From NCBI GenBank assembly GCA_022710975.1, contig JAKLGA010000006.1, forward strand, positions 124,001 to 188,000: a stretch of DNA of 64,000 bases, written 5' to 3'. Positions within the stretch are counted from its first letter, which is position 1; every line of letters starts with the position of its first letter. A model generated the notes under the pieces. The model was not told the origin of the DNA. It did no database searches and was given only the letters and a program-made list of their open reading frames with translations. A program made the translations under genes and the position numbers. Shown one piece after another: positions 7,746-16,631 of the stretch. This stretch comes from Myxococcota bacterium. Lineage in GTDB: Bacteria > Myxococcota > B64-G9.

Positions 7746-10024
7746 AGACGCCCCGGATGCTCATCGTCGTGCCACCGCTGGCGCTCGACCGGGACTTCGT
7801 GGACAGCCCCGCGTTCCTGGCCTGGCCAGCCTACCTGGCCGCGGCGGTGGTCCGGCAGGCCGGGCTGGAGGTCGAGGTGCTCGACGGGCTGGCGGCGCCC
7901 GGCGCGGACCTCAGGGCCGCGGCCGGCGGGCTGGAGGGGGACGCGCTCTGGGTCGGTCAGCCCGCGGCCGGCTTCCTGGAGCGGCTGGAGGCGACCTCGG
8001 CAGACGCGGCGGTCCTGGTCGGCAGCCCGTTCCTGATCCAGCGCCTGGCCCGCCCGTGGCTGCGGGCCATGCTGGAGAGGCTGGGACCCGGGCGGATCGG
8101 GCGGCGCGTGCTGGCCGATCTGTACACCGGCGGCATGCACTACCTCGACTACGACGGTCCGGGCCTGCTCGCTGGGCTGACCGGGCTCGACCTCATCCTG
8201 CGCTTCGAGGGCGAGCGGCTGCTGCGGGGGCTGGCGGAGGAGGTCCGCGCCGGGGCGCCCGCCCAGGGAGGAGTTCGCTCCGAGCGGGAGGCCTTCCCGC
8301 TGGACGACCTGCCGGCTCCGGCCTGGGAGCTGCTGCCGCTGGAAGCGTACTTCGACTTCCTGCAGCGGGTGCTGACGAGCCGCGTCCGGGCCCCGTCGAT
8401 GCAGCCGCGACCCGCCCGGACCCTGCCGCTGCAGACCTCGAGGGGCTGCCCCTACGGATGCTGCTTCTGCACCCGGAACCCGGGCTTGCCCGCGCCGCGT
8501 CGGCAGGTGCGCCCGGTGCCCTGGCCCCGGGTGGACGCCTGGCTCCAGGACTGGAGGCGCGGACTCGAGCTCGAACGGGTGGTGGTGCTCGATGAGATCG
8601 CCAACCTCGAGCCCGCGCGGTTCACCTCGCTGCTCGGCGCGGCCGAGCGCCTCGGACTGCGGCTCGAATTTCCGAACGGGCTGCGGGCGGATCTCCTGTC
8701 GGAGGATCAGCTCCGCCGCCTGCGCCGGCTCACCGATCGGATCAAGGTGTCGCTGGAGAGCGCGAGCCCGCGGGTCCAGCAGGAGGTCCTGGGCAAGAGG
8801 CTCGATCCCGGGCAGACCGTGCGGGTGGCAGCGAGCTGCCACGACCTGGGGCTCGCCCTGCAGGTGCACGCGCTGATCGGGCTCCCCGGGGAGACACGCA
8901 CGGAGGTCATGCAGACGCTCGCGCTGCTGGCCGAGCTGCGGGACGCCCAGGCGGTCGAGCCGCTGGTGCAGTTCCCCGTGCCCCTGCCGGGCAGCGAGCT
9001 CGCGGCCCGGCTGGACCCCGCGGCGGTCCCTTTGGCCGAGGCGCTGCCCTACGCCTCCTTCCAGCAGGCCGCCTGGCCGCTCCCGGGCGCGCCCGAGGCT
9101 GCCTTCCTCGAGCAGGCCAGGGCCGAGTTCACCCGGCGGCTGGAGCCCGGGCCCGGCAAGCTGATCGTCAACCTGACCTACCTGTGCAACAACCGCTGCG
9201 TGTTCTGCGCGGTGGGCGATCGCCCCCGCCGCCACGCCGCCCGCGAGGAGGTGGAGGCGGCGCTGCGCAGCCAGCGCGAGGCCGGCACGGACCTGCTGGA
9301 CCTGGATGGCGGCGAGCCCAGCCTGCACCCCGATCTCGTGCCGCTGGTCGAGCTCGCCCGCGGGCTCGGCTACCGCACGATCACCCTGATCACCAACGCG
9401 CGCAGGCTGTCCTATCCGGCGTTCGCCAGGCGCCTGGTCCAGGCCGGCGTCGGCCAGTTCCTGGTCTCGGTCCACGGCCCGGACGCCGCGGTGCACGAGG
9501 CGCTCACCTGCGCGCCTGGCTCCTTCGAGCAGACCCGGCGAGGACTGCGGGCGGCGCTGGAGGCCGCGGGCGACGCAGGGCGGATCGCGGTCAACACGAC
9601 CGTCGTGGCCGGCAACCTCGCGCGCCTGGGGGACATGGGGGCCTGGCTGGCGGCCGAGGGCGTGACGCGCTGGAACCTGCAGCTGCTGACCCCGTTCGGG
9701 CGTGCCCACGCCGGTTTGCTGCCCGCGCAGGATGGACTGCAGCGCGCGCTGGAGGGCCTGCTGGCGGCCCCCCCCGCGGGCCTCCGCCTGCAGGTGATCA
9801 ACTGTCCGCCCTGCCGGCTACCCGGCCGTGAGGGCGCGACCCGGGTGGACTTCGGCAAGCGCGACAGGGCGATGCTGTTCGTGGGCGGCGCGCCGACCAA
9901 CCTGCGGGCGTACCTGGCGGAGCGGCGGCGGCGCATCCAGGGTTGCGCGAGCTGCGCCTTCTCGTTGAGCTGTGGGGGCGACTGGGACTTCGAGCGCGGA
10001 CCGGCCGGTGAGGGGGCCGGGTGA
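7742..10024 (+). CDS. Tandem radical SAM fusion: B12-type domain then MoaA-like domain
   Basis: 760 residues; GTG at 7742 overlaps the preceding stop (GTGA). Domain 1 (about 1-460): B12-type fold with CPYGCCFC (Cys236, 240, 243), KVSLESASPRVQQ and HALIGLPGET. Domain 2 (about 470-760): CNNRCVFC (Cys482, 486, 489), DLDGGEPSLHP, VSVHGPDAAVHE, GSFEQTRRGLR, and a final CASCAFSLSC-G-G. Both iron-sulfur triads are intact, so both halves should be active. Two radical SAM cores in one chain are uncommon. The order is the reverse of that in the fusion at 13168. Function unknown; the pairing implies that two radical steps act on the same substrate. Confidence 0.87.
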   Translation: MKTPRMLIVVPPLALDRDFVDSPAFLAWPAYLAAAVVRQAGLEVEVLDGLAAPGADLRAAAGGLEGDALWVGQPAAGFLERLEATSADAAVLVGSPFLIQRLARPWLRAMLERLGPGRIGRRVLADLYTGGMHYLDYDGPGLLAGLTGLDLILRFEGERLLRGLAEEVRAGAPAQGGVRSEREAFPLDDLPAPAWELLPLEAYFDFLQRVLTSRVRAPSMQPRPARTLPLQTSRGCPYGCCFCTRNPGLPAPRRQVRPVPWPRVDAWLQDWRRGLELERVVVLDEIANLEPARFTSLLGAAERLGLRLEFPNGLRADLLSEDQLRRLRRLTDRIKVSLESASPRVQQEVLGKRLDPGQTVRVAASCHDLGLALQVHALIGLPGETRTEVMQTLALLAELRDAQAVEPLVQFPVPLPGSELAARLDPAAVPLAEALPYASFQQAAWPLPGAPEAAFLEQARAEFTRRLEPGPGKLIVNLTYLCNNRCVFCAVGDRPRRHAAREEVEAALRSQREAGTDLLDLDGGEPSLHPDLVPLVELARGLGYRTITLITNARRLSYPAFARRLVQAGVGQFLVSVHGPDAAVHEALTCAPGSFEQTRRGLRAALEAAGDAGRIAVNTTVVAGNLARLGDMGAWLAAEGVTRWNLQLLTPFGRAHAGLLPAQDGLQRALEGLLAAPPAGLRLQVINCPPCRLPGREGATRVDFGKRDRAMLFVGGAPTNLRAYLAERRRRIQGCASCAFSLSCGGDWDFERGPAGEGAG

Positions 10025-12156
10025 GGATCCGCCTCGTGCACCTGCCGCGCCTGGGCCCGGACGAGCGCCTGCCTCGCGGAGCCTGGATCAACGTGATGCC
10101 GGTGGGCCTGCTGGCCCTGGCGGACGTGCTCGACCGAGGGGGCCACGACGTGCAGGTCTGGCACGCGGGCGTCGAGGCCCGGGTGGCGCCGCCGTTCGAG
10201 CTGGCCGAGGCGCTGGCTCGCGAGCGCGCGGAGGTCGTCGGGCTGAGCCTGCACTGGCACCCGCAGCTGCCTGCCGTGGAGGCGGCGGTCCAGGCGATCC
10301 GCCGGCGGCTGCCGGAGGTCCGGTTGGTCCTCGGGGGCATGACCGCCACGTGGTTCGCCGAGGAGCTCCTGACCGCCTGGCCCGGGGTCGACGCGGTGCT
10401 GCGCGGCGAGGCGGAGCGCTCGCTGGTGCGGCTGGTGGAGCTGTGGGCCAAGGGCAGGGGAGACCTGGAGGAGGTGCCCGGCCTGAGCTGGCGGCGCGGC
10501 GGCGCTCGGGTGCACAACCGGCTGGGGCCGCCGGCGGATCGTCCGCAGCTCGACTCGCTGGACTTCGCCCGGCTCGATCTGCTGCGCCACGGAGGAGCCT
10601 ACAACGCCCAGTTCGCGCCCGTGGACGGGCGCTTCGAGAACCCGCCCGTGTTCTACCTCTGCCCCGGGCGGGGCTGCAGCCGGAGGTGCGCCTTCTGCGG
10701 CGGCGGGCGCGGCGCGCACAGCGCGATGTCCGGCCGGCGGGGTGTCGTCTTCCGCAGCCCTGGCGTCGTGGCCAGGGAGCTCGCCCGCGTGGCGCGCCAG
10801 GGAGTGCGGGACTTCTGCGTGTGCTTCGACCCACCGCCAGCGAGCGCAGCCTTCTACCCGGCCTTCTTCGAGGCGGTCCGGCGGCAGGCCCTCGAGCGCG
10901 AGATCGGGCTGGTCTTCGAGTGCTTCCAGCCCCCCCCGCGGGCCTTCCTCGAGGACCTCGCGCGGACCTTCCAGCCGGCCCGCAGCCGCCTGTTCTTCTC
11001 GCCCACGGTGGCGGACGAGACGCTCCGCAGGCGCATCCTGGGGTACGGCTACCCCAACCGCGAGGTGGAGCGCGCGCTGCGGGAGTGCGAGGCGCTCGGG
11101 CTGGCGACCAGCCTGTACTTCGCCGCCGTGCCTCAGGAGACCGAGGCGCAGCTCGAGGCCTCGCTCGCCTGGCAGGCCGCGCTCGTGTCCCGGCACAGCT
11201 GCCAGCTGATTCACTCCGCGCTGGAGATCGAGCCGGGCGCGCCCTGGGGCGAGCGACCCGGGCGGTTCGGGCTGACCCACGTACGGCGGGGGTTCGCGGC
11301 CTTCCGGGCGCGACACCTCGAGCTCGGTCAGGGGCTGTGCGCCGAGGCCGAGGTGGGCTATGCGTTCCCGGGGCTCGACGCCAGGCTCGTGCGGGTGAGG
11401 AGCGCGCTGTCCGCGCCGCTGCCCGATGCGGCGCAGGCCCTGGCCGGCAACGGGCGGGGGACCGACGAGCGCATCCTGATGGTCGGCCCGGAGCGGCTCG
11501 AGGAGGGGTTGCGGCTCGTCTCCGCCTGGCGGGGGTCGCCGTGCCGGCTGCACCTCGCCGGCCGTGACGAGCTGCGCGCGGACCGCGCTCTGCTGCGCCG
11601 CCTGGCGGAGGCGCTCGGGCCCGCGGCGCGGCTGGTGCCCCTGGAGACCGCACTCGTCAGCCACCAGCGCTGGTCCGCGGAGCGCACCCGCGCGGCCGGC
11701 GGCGGCGGGCTGCGTGTCCTGCACCTGGCCGGTGACCAGGCCGCGCGCACGGCCGTGGCCTGGCTCCGGCGGCCCGTGCCGGTGGCGCCCGCCGGATGGG
11801 TCCTGGCGGATGTATGCCGCTGGCTGCCCGGGATCTGCCCCGCGCGCGGCCCGCGCCTGGTCGCGCTCTCCAGCGCCGGAGGCCTGCGGACGTGCTCCTC
11901 CAGCCCGGCCCTGGCCGGTCGCGGCTGGGCGGGCATACAGCGGGAGATCCAGGCCTGGGACGCCGGGCTGGAGCTCCGCAGGGGTTGCCAGGAGTGCCCG
12001 GTGAGGACCGCCTGTTGCCGCTGCCCACAGCTCGGCCAGGTGAGCGAGGCCGTCTACTGCGAGCTGTGGCGCGCGCTGGGCCTGACGGGCCTGGGGCCGG
12101 CCGGTTGGTCCATGGTGTCCGCACCGCGTCCGCCCGCCCTGGGCTGGGATGGCTGA
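10021..12156 (+). CDS. B12-type radical SAM protein with long C-terminal extension
   Basis: 711 residues; GTG at 10021 overlaps the previous stop. B12-like N-terminal fold (to about 190: MPVGLLALADVLDRGGHD, VLGGMTATWFAEELL), radical SAM core CSRRCAFC (Cys219, 223, 226). After about residue 470 comes a 240-residue region I do not recognise. It contains a possible Rossmann-like stretch (ERILMVGPERLEEGL) and a Cys cluster near the end (CQECPVRTACCRCP) that could hold an extra iron-sulfur cluster. The next gene overlaps it by 8 bases and encodes a MoaA-like protein, so this pair mirrors the fused pairs at 7742 and 13168. Confidence 0.84.
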   Translation: MRIRLVHLPRLGPDERLPRGAWINVMPVGLLALADVLDRGGHDVQVWHAGVEARVAPPFELAEALARERAEVVGLSLHWHPQLPAVEAAVQAIRRRLPEVRLVLGGMTATWFAEELLTAWPGVDAVLRGEAERSLVRLVELWAKGRGDLEEVPGLSWRRGGARVHNRLGPPADRPQLDSLDFARLDLLRHGGAYNAQFAPVDGRFENPPVFYLCPGRGCSRRCAFCGGGRGAHSAMSGRRGVVFRSPGVVARELARVARQGVRDFCVCFDPPPASAAFYPAFFEAVRRQALEREIGLVFECFQPPPRAFLEDLARTFQPARSRLFFSPTVADETLRRRILGYGYPNREVERALRECEALGLATSLYFAAVPQETEAQLEASLAWQAALVSRHSCQLIHSALEIEPGAPWGERPGRFGLTHVRRGFAAFRARHLELGQGLCAEAEVGYAFPGLDARLVRVRSALSAPLPDAAQALAGNGRGTDERILMVGPERLEEGLRLVSAWRGSPCRLHLAGRDELRADRALLRRLAEALGPAARLVPLETALVSHQRWSAERTRAAGGGGLRVLHLAGDQAARTAVAWLRRPVPVAPAGWVLADVCRWLPGICPARGPRLVALSSAGGLRTCSSSPALAGRGWAGIQREIQAWDAGLELRRGCQECPVRTACCRCPQLGQVSEAVYCELWRALGLTGLGPAGWSMVSAPRPPALGWDG

Positions 12157-13171
12157 GGAGCGAGAGGTGGATAACTTCGAGCTGAACCTGGGGCGCGCCT
12201 GCAACTCCAGGTGCACCTTCTGCGTCTCGCGCCAGGCCACCGCGGCGGAGCGGGCCTGGTTGCCCCTGGACAAGGCGCTCCACGAGCTCGAGCTGGCCCG
12301 GGCCCAGGGCTGCTCCTCCCTGGGCCTCCTGGGGGGCGAGCCGACGCGCTATCCCCACCTGCTCGAGCTCGTCGGTCATGGCCGGCAGCTGGGTTACACG
12401 CGCATCGCCCTGGGGACCAACGGGATGCGGCTGGCGGATCGGGCCTTCCTCGAGCGGCTGGTGTCGGCCGGGGTGACCCGGGTCGGGGTGAGCATCCACG
12501 CGGACATCGCCTCCATCGAGGATCGGCTCACGCGGACCCCCGGCTCGTTCGCCCGCAAGGTGGCGGCCCTGAGGAACCTCGTGGCCGTCCGCCAGGCCGG
12601 CGGCCTGCCCGACGGCCTGGCGGTGAACCCCGTCCTGCACCGGAGGATCCTGGTGCGCCTGCCGAGGCTGCTGGCGTTCTTCGGCTCGCTCGGGCTCGTG
12701 GATGTGCGCATCAACAGCCTGAGGCCGGTGACCCTCGGGCGAGAGGACCGGTCGCTCTGCCCGCGGTTCTCGGAGGCGCAGCCGCGCCTGCTGGAGATCG
12801 TCGCGCAGAACGAGCGCGACCGGCGCCTGCACCTGACGCTCGGCGACTTCCCCTTCTGCGTCCTGCCCTGGCAACTGCTCGAGTCCCGGGAGCTCCTGGA
12901 GCGCTACGTCGGTGAACAGCACGACCTCGCCACGCGGGTGTCCATCTTCAGCGACGCCCGCAGCGAACACGGGCAGGGCCTGGCGAGGTTCTCCTGGGGC
13001 CAGGCCAAGCGCGATCGCCTCAAGGCCAAGCCCGCCGCCTGCGCCGAGTGCACCTGGGAGGCTGGCTGCGAGGGGTTCTGGAAGAGCTACCTGGATCTGT
13101 GGGGGGAGGCGGAGGCACACTCGCTGACGAGCCGGCCGCCGCCCTGGGCGGCCGGGCCTGGCACGGTGTGA
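12149..13171 (+). CDS. MoaA-like radical SAM protein
   Basis: 340 residues; ATG at 12149 overlaps the previous stop by 8 bases. CNSRCTFC (Cys18, 22, 25), LLGGEPTRYP, GTNGMRLADRAF, VSIHADIASIEDRLTRTPGSF, and a C-terminal CAECTWEAGCEGFWKSY matching C-x2-C-x5-C-x-G-x4-Y of its neighbours. It is the stand-alone version of the MoaA-like half of the two fusions. The C-terminal cysteines probably bind a second iron-sulfur cluster. Substrate unknown. Confidence 0.85.
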   Translation: MAEEREVDNFELNLGRACNSRCTFCVSRQATAAERAWLPLDKALHELELARAQGCSSLGLLGGEPTRYPHLLELVGHGRQLGYTRIALGTNGMRLADRAFLERLVSAGVTRVGVSIHADIASIEDRLTRTPGSFARKVAALRNLVAVRQAGGLPDGLAVNPVLHRRILVRLPRLLAFFGSLGLVDVRINSLRPVTLGREDRSLCPRFSEAQPRLLEIVAQNERDRRLHLTLGDFPFCVLPWQLLESRELLERYVGEQHDLATRVSIFSDARSEHGQGLARFSWGQAKRDRLKAKPAACAECTWEAGCEGFWKSYLDLWGEAEAHSLTSRPPPWAAGPGTV

Positions 13172-15843
13172 AGGGGCAGGGACCGGAGGCGACCTTGGAG
13201 CGTTTCTCCACCTACAGCTCGCTGCACGTGCAGGTGGGCTACGCCTGCCAGAATGACTGCCTCTTCTGCTGTGACGGCGGCCGGGCGGCCCAGCCCGAGC
13301 CCATGCAGCCCGACACGGTCCGCGAGATCCTGGCGCGGAACCGGCGGCTGGAGGTGGTGGTCTTCACCCGCAGGGAACCGACCCTCAACCCGCGGCTGGT
13401 GGACTACGTGGCCCTGGCGCGCGAGCTCGGTTACCGCGGCATCATCGTGATCACCAACGGCCGCGCTCTGGCCCGGGGCGACCTGGCGGCTCGCCTCGTC
13501 GCGGCTGGCGTGACCCGGATCGGCATCTCCTTCCACGGGCCAGACGCGGCCCTGCACGACGCCATCACCGGGTGCCGGGGCTCCTTCGAGCAGGTCGTGC
13601 AAGGCATCCGCGCGGTCGCCGAGCTGCGCGCGGCGGGGCGCCCCGTGGAGCTGAAGCTCCACTCGACCGTGTGCGCGCTCAACGCCGAGCGCCTGCCCGA
13701 GATGGTGGAGCTCGCCCTGGGGTTCACGCCCGACTCCTACGGGCTGAACGCCATGTTCCTCAGCGGCATGGCCAGCGTGAACGCGGAGCGGCTCGCGCTG
13801 CCGTACCCCCGCATGGTCGAGTGCTTCCGGCGCTGCCTGCGTCCGGGCCGGCACCTGCCCATCTCGCTGTCGGAGGTCCCTCACTGCGCGGTGCTCGGGC
13901 AGGTGCCCTTCGAGTACCTCGGCTTCCGGGAGGACTTCCACCTGGTCGATCTCGGCGACGGCGGGGCGGCTCCACGCACCCGGGCTCGCTCTGCGCCGCG
14001 GGGCTTCAGGCACCGACCGGGCTGCCGCCAGTGCGCGCTGCGCGCTCACTGCGATGGGATACCGGCGGCCTATCTGGAGCGGTACGGCTGGCGCGGGCTC
14101 GAGCCGATCAGGGATCTCGACAGGCTGGCCTTCGTCCCCAGGGCCGAGCTCGAGGAGCTGCTGCGCGCTCCGCAGGGTGCCTGGCAGGTGGATGCCCTGC
14201 AGCACGGGCTGGACGCGGCCCGGGTGTCGCTCCGCGCGACCCGACCACCCACGGCGTCGATCGAGCTGCAGATCTCCGCCCGGGATGACCTGCGACCGGC
14301 CTTCGCGCGCACCGCGCGCTTCAACCTGGGGCTGACCGGGAGTCAGGCCAGCGCGGCCGAGATCGAGCTGGCGCACAGGGTGGCGGACCACCTCGGGGGC
14401 GGCGTCGAGGCCCGTGGAGACGGCCTCGACATGCTGATCCTCGCGCCCCCCGACTTCATCTATCGGCCCGGCGACAGGGGGATCCCGACCTACCCCGAGG
14501 AGGAGCACCTGCCCTACGGGGCGCTCGCGCTGGCCAGCTACCTGAGGCGCGCCGGCCTGCGCGTGATGGTGGCTCCGCTGCAGGCCTTCTACCAGCAGGA
14601 GGGCAGGTTCCACCACTTCGACGACGGCGGCGAGCCCTGTCGGCGGTCCTTCGCCACGGAGACGGACAGGATCCTGCAGGCCCTCGTCCGCCGCCTGCAG
14701 CCCCGCTCCTTCGGGCTGTCGATCAACTACGCCATCCACGAGCGCGCCGCGGAGATCATCCTCGAGCTGCTGAGGAGGAGCTGGCCGGAGCGACCCGTGC
14801 TCGCCGGCGGCAACCACGCGACGCACACCGCCGCGCGCTGGCTCGGCCTGCCGTGGCCCGTCGACGGCGTCGCGCTCGGGGAGGGCGAGCGGAGCTGCCT
14901 CGAGTGGCTACGCCGCGGCCCGCGGGGGGACGCCATCCCCGGCCTGGCGCGGCGCGCCGAGGACGGTGGGATCCGCGTGGGACGCGAGGTCGAGCCGCTC
15001 CGGGGGGAGGAGCTGGATACGCCCGTGGACGTGGGCCTGGCGGCCCTGCCGCGCTGGGCGCCGGCCAGCCGGTTCTCGCCGCTCTGCGCGACCAGCCGGG
15101 GGTGTCTCCACCGCTGTAACTTCTGCGCCAGCGGGAGCATGTGGGGCTGCCGACGTCCGCGGCCTCTCGGGGCGATCGCCGCGGAGGTGGGCGCTCTGGT
15201 GGCGGGGGGGGCGAGGCGGGTCCTGCTGGCAGAGGACATGCTCGACCCGCGCGGCGGGCAGCTCGAGGCGCTGGGCGGCGTGCTGGGGCGGTTCACGGCG
15301 TGCCGCTTCACGGCGCCGCTGAGGCAGCCGTCCCTGGAGCGCTGCCCACCCGAGCTGCTGCTGCGGGCGGGCATCGACCACGTGCTGGTGGGGCTGGAGA
15401 GCTTCTCCCCGCGGGTCCTGCGGGCCATGGGCAAGAACCTGTCGGCGACCCACCTGGCGCGGGTCGAGGTGACGTTCGAGCGCCTGCGGCGGGCCGGGGT
15501 CGGGGTGACCCTGTTCATGCTGATAGGGCACCCGGGCTCCTCGATTCGCCTCGACAGCCTGTCGGTCCGCAGGTGCCGGCAGCTGGCCGAGCGCGGCTTG
15601 CTGGCGGGGCTGTCGGCCGTGCACGTGGCCCCCTTCCCCGGCACCGCCCTGGCGACCTGGGCCGCGCGCGGCGAGCGCCTGCGGGTGATCGAGCCACGCA
15701 CGAACCGCTGGACCCTCGATCAGCCTCTGGTCGAGCTCGTGGATGAGGGCGGCCGGGTCAGCTACTCGGCCGAGCAGATGCGCGAGGTCTTCGGCGCCTT
15801 CCGCGAGATCGGCGAGCAGCTGGAGGCGCGACAGCAGGGCTGA
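13168..15843 (+). CDS. Tandem radical SAM fusion: MoaA-like domain then B12-type domain
   Basis: 891 residues; I chose the GTG at 13168 because it overlaps the preceding stop (GTGA) and lies just before the first domain. Domain 1: CQNDCLFC (Cys27, 31, 34) but with TRREPT in place of the usual GGEP, ISFHGPDAALHD, GSFEQVVQGIR, and CRQCALRAHCDG. Domain 2 (from about 420): LILAPPDFIYRP, CLHRCNFC (Cys646, 650, 653), VLVGLESFSPRVLRAMGKN, closely similar to the protein at 6288. Domain order is opposite to the fusion at 7742. The RREP change may weaken SAM binding in domain 1. Last gene of the overlapping run that starts at 6288. Confidence 0.87.
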   Translation: MKGQGPEATLERFSTYSSLHVQVGYACQNDCLFCCDGGRAAQPEPMQPDTVREILARNRRLEVVVFTRREPTLNPRLVDYVALARELGYRGIIVITNGRALARGDLAARLVAAGVTRIGISFHGPDAALHDAITGCRGSFEQVVQGIRAVAELRAAGRPVELKLHSTVCALNAERLPEMVELALGFTPDSYGLNAMFLSGMASVNAERLALPYPRMVECFRRCLRPGRHLPISLSEVPHCAVLGQVPFEYLGFREDFHLVDLGDGGAAPRTRARSAPRGFRHRPGCRQCALRAHCDGIPAAYLERYGWRGLEPIRDLDRLAFVPRAELEELLRAPQGAWQVDALQHGLDAARVSLRATRPPTASIELQISARDDLRPAFARTARFNLGLTGSQASAAEIELAHRVADHLGGGVEARGDGLDMLILAPPDFIYRPGDRGIPTYPEEEHLPYGALALASYLRRAGLRVMVAPLQAFYQQEGRFHHFDDGGEPCRRSFATETDRILQALVRRLQPRSFGLSINYAIHERAAEIILELLRRSWPERPVLAGGNHATHTAARWLGLPWPVDGVALGEGERSCLEWLRRGPRGDAIPGLARRAEDGGIRVGREVEPLRGEELDTPVDVGLAALPRWAPASRFSPLCATSRGCLHRCNFCASGSMWGCRRPRPLGAIAAEVGALVAGGARRVLLAEDMLDPRGGQLEALGGVLGRFTACRFTAPLRQPSLERCPPELLLRAGIDHVLVGLESFSPRVLRAMGKNLSATHLARVEVTFERLRRAGVGVTLFMLIGHPGSSIRLDSLSVRRCRQLAERGLLAGLSAVHVAPFPGTALATWAARGERLRVIEPRTNRWTLDQPLVELVDEGGRVSYSAEQMREVFGAFREIGEQLEARQQG

Positions 15844-15849
15844 GCCGCT

Positions 15850-15878
15850 TTGACTCCGCGTGCACCGCAACGTAGGAT
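15850..15878 (+). promoter_or_regulatory. Promoter for the nucleotidyltransferase operon
   Basis: TTGACT (15850-15855), 17-base spacer, TAGGAT (15873-15878). A GGAGG site precedes the ATG at 15903. It would drive 15903-20594, four overlapping genes. Confidence 0.6.
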
Positions 15879-15902
15879 TCCGGGGTCTGGCGCGGAGGTG
15901 CC

Positions 15903-16631
15903 ATGAGGCTCGAGGCAGGCTTCGACTGGCGGGTGCCCCTGGTCGTGCTCGGGGCAGGGCGCGCCCGCCGCCTCGGCCGGCTGGCCGCCGGACGATCCAA
16001 GGTCGCCCTGCGGCTCCGCGAGGATCGCCCGGAGCGCCTGCTGGACGTGCTGGTGGAGGCCTGGGCCCCCTGGGCCAGCGAGCTGTGGCTCGTCGTCCGC
16101 TCGGAGGACGAGGAGCTCGCGCGCCTGCTGGCCGAGCAACCCATCCCGGGTCGGCTGGTCCTCCAGCCCGAGCCGCGTGGAACCGCCGCCGCCGTGGCAG
16201 CCATGGCCGCCGAGCTGCCCGCGCGGTTCCTGGTGGTGCTGGGAGATTGCCTGGTCGCGGGACGCATGGCTGGGCCTGCCTCGCCGTTCGCTGGCCTGGC
16301 GGTCTGGCCGGGGGCGGCTCGCAATGCGGTGCGCGCGAACTACGCCGTGCGACTGGCCGGTGAGCGTGTCCTGGCGGTCGAGGAGAAGCCGGCCGAGCCC
16401 GGGCCCGAGCAGGTCTGCGGGCTGGGGGTCTACTTCTTCGACCGCGCCCTGCTCGAGGCCATGTGCGAGCTCCCTCCGGACCGGCAGGGCCGCCGGGAGA
16501 TCACCGACGGCCTGGCCTTCGCGCTGGGCTCGGGCGTCGCGCTGTGGGCGACGCGGTTGCACGGTCGGTACGTCAACGTGAACAACCCCGACGATCTCCG
16601 CCAGGCCGGAGGCTGGTTCCTGCAGCCATGA
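15903..16631 (+). CDS. Sugar-phosphate nucleotidyltransferase-like protein
   Basis: 242 residues. A divergent GxGxR nucleotide-binding start (LGAGRARRLGRL, then Lys), LVVLGDCLV, the VEEKPAEP segment typical of glucose-1-phosphate thymidylyl/uridylyl transferases, GLGVYFFDRALLE, REITDGLAFAL and VNVNNPDDL. The family activates sugar 1-phosphates as NDP-sugars. It has an ATGA overlap with the next radical SAM gene, which ties sugar activation to that radical enzyme. The N-terminal loop is less glycine-rich than in RmlA, so the donor nucleotide is uncertain. Own promoter at 15850-15878. Confidence 0.8.
   Translation: MRLEAGFDWRVPLVVLGAGRARRLGRLAAGRSKVALRLREDRPERLLDVLVEAWAPWASELWLVVRSEDEELARLLAEQPIPGRLVLQPEPRGTAAAVAAMAAELPARFLVVLGDCLVAGRMAGPASPFAGLAVWPGAARNAVRANYAVRLAGERVLAVEEKPAEPGPEQVCGLGVYFFDRALLEAMCELPPDRQGRREITDGLAFALGSGVALWATRLHGRYVNVNNPDDLRQAGGWFLQP

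Noticed and set aside
9412-12273. Very long antisense open frames across the radical SAM operon
   Set aside because: They are mirror frames caused by high GC; codon use and motifs support only the plus-strand genes.
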